The notes beneath the pieces were generated by a model. The model had not been told where the DNA came from and did no database searches. It saw only the letters and a program-made list of their open reading frames with translations. Positions 17,452-25,000 of a stretch of DNA of 43,318 nucleotides are shown one piece after another. Numbering within the stretch: the first letter of the stretch is position 1; each line of letters begins with the position of its first letter. The stretch lies in assembly GCA_024763035.1 (NCBI GenBank), contig JANTGG010000012.1, forward strand, positions 1 to 43,318, read 5' to 3'. Origin of the DNA: Desulfocapsa sp. Its GTDB lineage: Bacteria; Desulfobacterota; Desulfobulbia; Desulfobulbales; Desulfocapsaceae. Made by a program: the position numbers and the translations under genes.

Positions 17452-17490
17452 CGATTGCCTTACCGATATTTGGCAGGGCGTCCAGTTTTG

Positions 17491-19545
17491 TTACTGTTTC
17501 CCTACCCGGCAGCGAAAACTGCGCATGGCAGGAGTGCCGGTGATGGGATTTCTTACGCTGTCATCGGTAAGCGTGTTGAAGTTACAGGCTGGGTCATAAT
17601 CCCCCCAGCCCCAGGCAATACGGACGGAGCCGGGGTGAACACAGTCTGATATTTTTGCCTGCATGGAGATTGTTCCCTGGGGTGAGCTGATGTTAAGCAG
17701 ATCACCGTTGTCGATTGCCATATTTTCGGCATCTTGCGGATGAATATCCACATTACAGCCTTTCCCTTCCAGGAGTAGGGAGGGGATGGTACGATACTGG
17801 GAGTTGGTAAAACGAATATTTCTCGCCCCGCTGATGCCGATCAGGGGATAGTCTTCTTTCTGAGCGTCGAAGCCGATTGGCTCTGACGGGTAGCCTGAGA
17901 GGTAGGGGACCGGGTCAAAGTTGTTATCGGAGAGCTTCTGGGAGAAAAATTCAAATTTACCTGATGGTGTGTCAAAGCCCTGCTCCTTGAATTTCTGATA
18001 CCTGATATCTTCTATGCGGATACCATTGCCATTCTCCCGCAGGTCGGAGACGGTTGTTCCCACAGGTTCGAGCTGAAAGTCGATGGCCTCCTCACCACTT
18101 TGCCAAGGGAATTCCTTCGTGAGGCCCAGGCGGCGTCCCAGCTCAAAGACGATCTTCCAGTCCGGCCAGGAATCAGCAATGGGTTCAATCACCTGATCCT
18201 GGAGAATAATCGGGTTGTTGCGAATGGCCGCCCGGTTGAGCTGCGTCTTTTCAAAACAGGAGGATGCCGGAAGGATCACGTCGGCAAGACGAGTGGTACG
18301 GTTCATAAACATATCGATTGCCACCAGAAAATCGACGCTGGCAAAGGCCCTGTGGGTTCGTTTGGAATCTGCCATGGTCACCACCGGGTTCCCGGCCTGG
18401 ACAACCACCATCTTCAGGGGATAGGGCCTCTTGTCAAGGATTGCGTCAACTACACAGGACTGCACCTGCCGACCCCAGGTGGTATTGAAGCTGTCAAAGA
18501 GCGGATAGGCAGAGGTGATGGGCTCGACTCCTTTGCTGGCTCCATTTTGTTCCTGGATGTTTCGGAGCTGAATGGGCTGGGGCAAGACGTCACCGCCACT
18601 CTGGTCGATATTGCCACACAGTCCACGCAGTAAGGCCACCGCACGTGTGGATTGAAATATATCCAGCTGCATATCAAGGCCGTTACCGTCAACGATGCAT
18701 GCCGGTTTCGTGGTGGCATACAGTCTGGCAACGGTACGGATGGTTTCTGCGTCCAGCCAGATACGTTCGGCTACCTCTTCCGGTGCAAAGCGGGAGGCAC
18801 TTTCGGCCAGTTCCTCAAAGCCGACTGTATGCTCTTGCACAAAGTCATGGTCATAGAGATCTTCTTCAATGATGGTATGGATCATGGCCATGGCAAGAAG
18901 TCCGTCATGACCAGGTTTGATCTGTAAAAAGGTATCGGCCTTTTTTGCAAGACGCGTGGCAATGGGATCAATAACGACGAGGTGGGCACCGTTTTCATGC
19001 CCCTTGCTGATGGCCTCAGCCATGCCCAAGGCGGTGTCTCCATCATGTTTCCCCCAGACAATGATACATTTGGCAAGTCCTGCTTCCGGGTATGCCATGA
19101 CACCATAGGTATAGGAATGCGCCATTTCCCTGGCCACGAAACAGACGGAGCCGTTGCCAATGGTATTGGGGGAGCCAAAGCAGTTCATCAACCGGTTGGC
19201 GTAATCCCATGGCGCACCCCAGTCAGCGGCCATGCCGCGCAGCCATGCGATGGATTCAGGGCCATTTTCTTCTTTGTACTGCTGAAATTTTGCGGCAATA
19301 AGATTAAGGGCCTCATCCCAGGAGGCCTCCTCCAGCTGACCTCCCTTTGTCCTTCGGATCAGTGGGGTCTTGATGCGTTTGTCGGAGTAGACAATTTCGG
19401 ACGCGGCACGCAACTTGGCACAGCTCAGACGTTTTTCCGGGTCTAAAATAGATTTGCGTTCAGCAGATATAAGCTTTCCATTTTTCACCTCTGCAATAAT
19501 AGGACAGCAGGAGGAGCAGAAACGGCAGACAGTATGTTTTTTCAT
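17491..19545 (-). CDS. Cytoplasmic molybdopterin (Mo/W-bisMGD) enzyme of the DMSO-reductase superfamily
   Basis: A 684-residue MopB protein. Cys7, Cys10, Cys14 and Cys42 form the N-terminal [4Fe-4S] site and GNGSVCFVARE places Cys135 as the probable metal ligand. The C-terminal domain (VDIHPQDAENMAIDNGDLLN ... HPGSVRIAWGWGDYDP) binds the second pterin. There is no twin-arginine signal, so the enzyme is cytoplasmic. Overall layout and phrases such as EFPWQSGEEAIDFQLEPVGT recall the acetylene-hydratase-like branch more than formate dehydrogenases or NapA, but the reaction is unknown. It lies 30 bp after a Trm112-type methyltransferase gene, and no redox partner subunit is adjacent. GGGA is 5 bases before the ATG. 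Confidence 0.85.
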   Translation of the reverse strand: MKKHTVCRFCSSCCPIIAEVKNGKLISAERKSILDPEKRLSCAKLRAASEIVYSDKRIKTPLIRRTKGGQLEEASWDEALNLIAAKFQQYKEENGPESIAWLRGMAADWGAPWDYANRLMNCFGSPNTIGNGSVCFVAREMAHSYTYGVMAYPEAGLAKCIIVWGKHDGDTALGMAEAISKGHENGAHLVVIDPIATRLAKKADTFLQIKPGHDGLLAMAMIHTIIEEDLYDHDFVQEHTVGFEELAESASRFAPEEVAERIWLDAETIRTVARLYATTKPACIVDGNGLDMQLDIFQSTRAVALLRGLCGNIDQSGGDVLPQPIQLRNIQEQNGASKGVEPITSAYPLFDSFNTTWGRQVQSCVVDAILDKRPYPLKMVVVQAGNPVVTMADSKRTHRAFASVDFLVAIDMFMNRTTRLADVILPASSCFEKTQLNRAAIRNNPIILQDQVIEPIADSWPDWKIVFELGRRLGLTKEFPWQSGEEAIDFQLEPVGTTVSDLRENGNGIRIEDIRYQKFKEQGFDTPSGKFEFFSQKLSDNNFDPVPYLSGYPSEPIGFDAQKEDYPLIGISGARNIRFTNSQYRTIPSLLLEGKGCNVDIHPQDAENMAIDNGDLLNISSPQGTISMQAKISDCVHPGSVRIAWGWGDYDPACNFNTLTDDSVRNPITGTPAMRSFRCRVGKQ

Positions 19546-19575
19546 TAATTTCCCATAACAGTTTTTACGACGCCA

Positions 19576-20517
19576 TCAACGTTTGCCCTTAAAATAACAG
19601 CTGCGGATCAGTTCAAAATGGTTACGATGGGTGCGGATTTTCCACCAGACATGGGATTTATCCTCTTCCCGCCAGGCGGGAGTGATCCCATGTGATCCTG
19701 TGGTGAAAATTTTCTGTACACTGTCCAGGCCGGAACCGCTAAACTCCCCTTCTTCTCTACCACCCAACCACTCTTCTGCTAGAGCCGCCTCTTCAGACCA
19801 GGAAAAAGGATCAGAGAGCAGGAACTGGGCACCCTGTTTTTTACAAACCCGGTTCATCTCCTGCAGGTGCAGCAGGGGGTGGGGAAGTTTGTCTATCAGG
19901 TTTAGAGAACTAGTGATGGATGCCGTATAGGTACGGAAGGGTAGATGCAGTGCATCGGCAACAATAAACTCCATATTGCTTTGCGGCCAACTCTCTGGCA
20001 GTTCGACTGTTTCACGGCGATGGATGTGTCCTTCATCTTTGAGCAGGATCTGGGTCTTTTTCTCCCGCATGAGATCCCTTGCTGTTCGAATAAATGCAGT
20101 TGAGTTATCAATGCCCACAGCAAAGTCACATTTCCCGGCAAGTTCAAAGGTGAAACGGCCCACTGCAGCACCCAGGTCGATTCCCAGGCCGGAAGCAGGT
20201 TGAATCTGTGCCGACCAGCGGGGATAGGCATCACTCCAGTCCGGATCGTTCAGGAGGTCTCCATAATGACTCCAAAGATAGGAGGCAACCACCTCCTCCT
20301 GTTCATACTTGTTTTGTTTCGGGCTTACCGGCTGTTTTCCTGTGGGTTCTAGAAAGGCGATACCTTCTTCAATGGGATATGCTGCATGGCAGTTGCTGCA
20401 GGAAAGTGTACCGTTGATGATGTCATTATTCTGTGCTTCTTCAACCTGACAGTCCAGCGGAATTTCAACAGGTAAACAGACAGGACAGATGAAGTATTTC
20501 AAGAGTTGTTCGTTCAT
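19576..20517 (-). CDS. Trm112-like zinc finger fused to a SAM methyltransferase
   Basis: A 313-residue protein. The N-terminus is a Trm112-like zinc ribbon (Cys11, Cys14, Cys40, Cys43; CPVCLP and CSNCHAAYPIEEGI). Residues from about 85 form a class I methyltransferase with motif I GIDLGAAVGRFTFELA and the acidic tip AVGIDNSTAF. In other organisms a separate Trm112 protein activates several methyltransferases; here activator and enzyme appear fused. It is the first gene of a two-gene unit with the molybdopterin enzyme and has no strong ribosome site. A maturation or substrate-linked role for the neighbour is only a guess. Confidence 0.75.
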   Translation of the reverse strand: MNEQLLKYFICPVCLPVEIPLDCQVEEAQNNDIINGTLSCSNCHAAYPIEEGIAFLEPTGKQPVSPKQNKYEQEEVVASYLWSHYGDLLNDPDWSDAYPRWSAQIQPASGLGIDLGAAVGRFTFELAGKCDFAVGIDNSTAFIRTARDLMREKKTQILLKDEGHIHRRETVELPESWPQSNMEFIVADALHLPFRTYTASITSSLNLIDKLPHPLLHLQEMNRVCKKQGAQFLLSDPFSWSEEAALAEEWLGGREEGEFSGSGLDSVQKIFTTGSHGITPAWREEDKSHVWWKIRTHRNHFELIRSCYFKGKR

Positions 20518-20550
20518 TTTGTATTGCTTTAAGATGAGAGGGGTGCTCCC

Positions 20551-20566
20551 ACAATGTAGTCATTGT
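20551..20566. promoter_or_regulatory. Inverted repeat upstream of the methyltransferase-molybdopterin unit
   Basis: ACAATG-TAGT-CATTGT is a perfect 6+6 palindrome 34 bp before the leftward start at 20517. It is suitably placed for an operator, but nothing identifies the regulator. Confidence 0.3.
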
Positions 20567-20766
20567 AGAGGCGTAGCATAAAAGTATTGGAAGTGGAAGG
20601 GAAAGCCATTATTTGGGAAAGGTCATCATAAAACAGACACCTTTATCTCCCTCGGGAAACAAGGTGGGGTCAAATCTTTATCCTTGACATGGTCGCTCTC
20701 CCTGCAACGTCAAACTTACTGGAAAATTGAATATTCTGATCTTCATGTTAAGAGAAAAGTCTACTT

Positions 20767-21003
20767 TTGGAAACCTTTATTTATTGGAGAGATTACCGTG
20801 GATTAACCAACCCAAGAATAGGCAAACTTATGGGGATTGACTACAGCACGGTAAGTCAAGGGCGTAAACGTCTACACCATCGGGTAGAAAAAGATACTGA
20901 TATTCTCGTTGCTGGTCAAAAAAACTATGTAAAAAACGTGCACTCAGTCCGATCAGTGAGTAATTTCACTGATCTCGACAAAAATCCTTTGCAGGAGGAC
21001 TGA
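20767..21003 (+). pseudogene. C-terminal remnant of a REP-associated tyrosine transposase (RAYT)
   Basis: About 50 codons (WRDYRGLTNPRIGKLMGIDY, then STVSQGRKRLHHRVEKDTD) match the DnaA-like helix-turn-helix tail found in many RAYT/IS200-like Y1 transposases. The HUH catalytic domain is missing: an in-frame TAA lies a few codons upstream and no Y1 motifs are seen. GGGGTCAAATCTTTATCC at about 20664, upstream, resembles sequences that often border RAYT genes. MITE A3 begins 58 bp downstream. Upstream, 20567-20766 holds no gene. Confidence 0.6.
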
Positions 21004-21060
21004 ATGCACATTAAGACATTGCTCAATTACGTCACAAATTACAAGGGTTTTGGAGAAATA

Positions 21061-21422
21061 GGGTCAAGTCCGCTTTTGACTTTTATGGGGGCCTGGTATA
21101 AAAATACCATGTCAAAATTTTTACGAATTGAATACCCCGGAGCTTGATGTCAAACCATTACTTATGTTGAGTTCAACATAAGTAATGGTTGCAAGGGTGG
21201 TCTTCTGGTCATACTGGCGGCATCACCCTCCAGGCAGAAGGCGGCATACGTCGATTTTCCGCAAAAGGTGAGCTGGAAGAGATTGTTTGGCTTAAAAAAT
21301 TACTGTTCAGTAAACAGTGCTGTGCAGCGAGCTAAAGGTAAGTTGAAGACCGGGAAGAAGAAGGGCAGCACTCTGGAGACAATCAGGCAAAAAGTAATCA
21401 AAGGTCAAAAGCGGACTTGCCC
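21061..21422 (+). mobile_element. MITE family A, copy 3 (362 bp)
   Basis: Same organisation as copy 2: left end GGGTCAAGTCCGCTTTTGAC, short hairpin TGGTAT-AAAA-ATACCA, 38 bp palindrome at 21153-21190, and the ACTGTT/AACAGT stem. The right terminal repeat has lost one A (GGACTTGCCC). The left flank GAGAAATA is also shared with copy 2. The palindrome differs from copy 2 by two compensating base pairs. The bases after the element up to 21620 show no clear gene; a short GRPRKKPAGN-stop tail is a possible gene remnant. Confidence 0.8.
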
Positions 21423-21672
21423 TCTTTTTGTACACGGTCGTCGTGTTAGTCCAGGAAAAGCAGGGCGACCAAGGAAAAAGCCTGCTGGAAATTAAATCGT
21501 GGTCCCCTATTTATACACTCAACAGAGTTAGCCAATTATTGCAAAATGCCCTTAGCGAGTGTGAAGATACATGGGGAAACGATACGAGAATAAAGGGGTC
21601 AGGGAAAAAGTAGAAAGTATTAAAAAAATAAGCCGTAACGACCATATCTGCTGATATACTGACAAAACAGAT

Positions 21673-21768
21673 AACACGCCTGAGTACGTGTTTAGTACCT
21701 TACAGATAATTTTCTTGTTTTTTTCGCAAGAAAATTTCTAATAAGGTACTTACACCCCTCAAGGGGGT
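21673..21768 (+). other. Three consecutive hairpins upstream of the FG-GAP gene
   Basis: Hairpin 1 is AACACG-N8-CGTGTT (21673-21692). Hairpin 2 spans 21694-21750, with AGTACCTTA pairing TAAGGTACT, then AGA with TCT, then AATTTTCTTG with CAAGAAAATT around a T-rich loop. Hairpin 3 is ACCCC-TCAAG-GGGGT (21754-21768). They lie one after another about 320 bp before the start at 22089. A structured leader RNA, a small RNA or the end of a mobile element would all fit. I match it to no known riboswitch. Confidence 0.45.
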
Positions 21769-22088
21769 ACTGAAAAGAGTGCCGGCTTACCGTTCATCAC
21801 CGGTGTTAGTATTCCTTAGAACCTCCCTGCACCAACCAACAATAGTGCAAATATTATTGACACCTACTTTCCTGTTTCATACACTCTTTCAAAGAGAAAA
21901 ACGTTGAACAAACAGGATTATTTCCCACATTAACGGCAACCCTCCGCCTTCATTTGAAGTATACAAAGCCATTCCCGACCAGGAGTTCAAAATTAACAGT
22001 ACCTTCAGGAATTGTCTGTCTTTTCAATTGCTCCTGCAACCATCACCTAAAATATTCCGCTGCCAATCCTCAACTAAACAAAGGATAC

Positions 22089-25000
22089 ATGAAAAACTCA
22101 ATACTTCTTATTTTACTTTTATTGTTGTGCTGCCTGTCAATACCCTATAGTGCTCATTCCACCAAGTTACCTCAGAGTGCAAATCAGGGATGGTGGCAGA
22201 ATGTGCAAAAACAGATTCAGCAGAATGAATACTCTATTCAATGGAGTAAAAAAAAACAGGCTTACTCCTCCCCTAATCGCAAACAGAATCTGCGGTTCAC
22301 CTACCACAACAATGGATTCAGTGTGGAGCCAAGAACTGTCAATATTCCCCTCTTTGACGTTGCAGATATGTCCATTTCAGAAAATGAGAAAAAATACAAA
22401 CGTCTCCAAAATTGGGAACTTCGTTTAACGTTTACCGGTTACGGCAGGGACAACGTCTTTTTCCCGTTTTCCAGCAGCAATTTCTCAGTCGACCGAAACC
22501 TGGCCTCCAGTGAGAACGATGATATAATTATCAGTTATGAAAACAATGACAAAGGTATGCGCCAGAACTTCATTGTCAAAAAGAAGCCTCTTGGGGATGA
22601 AACTCTGCAACTGCGGATTCATCCCCGCACAAAACTTGCTAAACAGGTGAGTGCTCACGGGATCCTTTTTACCCTCGCTGACGGTTCTGTCGCCATGAGA
22701 TATAATGACCTGCAGGTCTGGGACAGTGACGGAAAGAAGCTGGCAAGCTATTTCACCCTGCACCCTTCCGGTGATGTGCTCATTGAGGTTGATGATAGCA
22801 GGGCGCACTATCCGATAACCGTTGATCCGCTTTCAAATACTGCCGACTGGTCAATGGAATCCAACCATGAAAAAGCCCTTTTTGGATATTCTTCTTCCAT
22901 GGCAGGTGATGTGAACAATGATGGCTATGATGATATTATCATTGGAGCGTACAATTATGATAATGGCGATGCACCTAAGGGAAAGGCGTATGTCTATCAC
23001 GGTTCAAGCACAGGTTTGCCCCTTACTCCTGCATGGGTTACTCAAGGCGGGAGATTCTATGGTAACTCGGTATCCGCAGCCGGAGATGTCAATAATGATG
23101 GATTCGACGATGTCATTGTCGGTGCATACTGGGCTGATAACGATTTAGAACGGGACGGCAGTGCCTATGTGTATTTTGGTTCCAGTACTGGCCTGTCATC
23201 GTCACCCGACTGGACTGCCCATGGTAATAATTACCGTGACCAGTTTGGTTATTCTGTCTCCACCGCTGGTGATGTTAATAATGACGGCTTTGACGACATC
23301 ATCGTTGGGGCAGATCGCGCCGGAACCGATCTTTATGATGAGGGCGAGGCATATGTGTTTTATGGCTCTGCAACTGGTCCTGCTGCTGCCCCTGCATGGA
23401 CACGACGAGGCGGACCTGGACAGGCGAGTTTTGGCTGCTCCGTTTCCACGGCCGGAGATGTTAACGGTGACGGATATGCGGATGTTATCGTCGGCTCACA
23501 CAGTATTGATAATGGACATGCTGATGAAGGAAAAGTCTATGTTTTTCACGGATCTTCCGTCGGCCTCTCAACTACAGAAGCATGGGCGGTTGAAGGGAAT
23601 GCTACGCAAGCACATATCGGATATTCGGTTTCTTCCGCTGGAGATATTAATAATGATGGCTTTGATGATGTTGTCATTGGTGGCGGAAGTGAACTTGGTC
23701 CTGGTACCACATCCGGAATTGCCCAGGTTTACTACGGATCTTCCACAGGCCTATCCACTACAGCAGGCTGGTCGGTAGATGGTGAAGAGATTGGAGACTG
23801 TTTTGGAACCTCAGTGTCGACAGCCGGAGATCTGAATAATGATACCTTTGATGATATTATTGTCGGTGCCTATTTTCAGGGTCAAGAGAATAAAGGCAAA
23901 GCCTATGTTTATTATGGGTCAGTCTCAGGACTGTCAGCATCTCCTGCCTGGACTATGGAAGGGGATCAGGTAGACGGATTTCTTGGCATATCAGTTGCCG
24001 GTGGCGGAGATATCAATGGGGACGGCTACTCGGATATTATCGTTGGTGCATCTCATTATGATAATGGGGAAGAAAACGAAGGAAGGGTCTATGTTTATCT
24101 TGGTTCCGCTGCAGGTGTGGCCACAGTATCAGACTGGAACGCTGAAAGTGGACAGGCCGAAGCCAATATGGGAATTTCGGTCTTTACTGCCGGCGATGTC
24201 AACGGTGACGGTTTTTCCGATGTCATCGCTGGAGCCTATCGCTACGATAACGGGCAGTCGAATGAAGGGAGGGCTTTTGTCTATCATGGTTCTGCCAGTG
24301 GATTGTCTCTGACAGCTGACTGGATAGCGGAAAGCGATCAGCCTGGTTCCTATTTCGGCCATGCCGCTTCCACTGCCGGTGATGTGAACGGAGACGGCTA
24401 TTCCGATGTTATCGTCGCCGCAGACAATTTTGACACCGCGGCGCAAAGTACAAATCCCGGCAGGGTCTTTGTGTACCATGGATCGGAAAGTGGACTGTCC
24501 AGCCTCCCGGATTGGATTGCCGACGGGGAGCAGTTTAACGAGTATTTCGGCTCTGCTGTTGCTACGGCTGGAGATGTGAACGGTGATGGATTCTCAGACA
24601 TTGTCGTGGGCAGCTACTGCTATGATGATACTGGTGGAAATAACGAAGGGAAGGCCTCGGTTTTTCATGGTTCCGCTGCAGGTCTCTCAACCACAGCCGA
24701 TTGGGCGGTGGTGGGTGAGATGGAAGGAGCTCTTTATTCAAGCTCCGTTTCCACAGCCGGAGATGTAAACGGGGACGGTTTTTCAGACATTATTGTCGGA
24801 GCTCAGGGCCACAGTAACGAGGAAGATAATGAAGGGAAATCATATCTTTATCTCGGGTCAGATAGCGGCCTGGCTGTGAACGCCGCATGGAGCACAGAGA
24901 GTAATCAGGTAAACGCCAATTTTGGTAACTCTGTATCCACGGCCGGCGATGTCAATGGTGATGGCTATTCTGATGTTATTGTCGGCGCCTTTTTCTACAA

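Noticed and set aside
17225-17490. A CRISPR array
   Set aside because: Only one repeat-like unit is seen. No regular spacing, second repeat or cas gene is present.
21640-21800. Integron attC site or retron RNA
   Set aside because: The attC core sites (GTTRRRY and its inverse) are absent, and there is no integrase or reverse transcriptase nearby.
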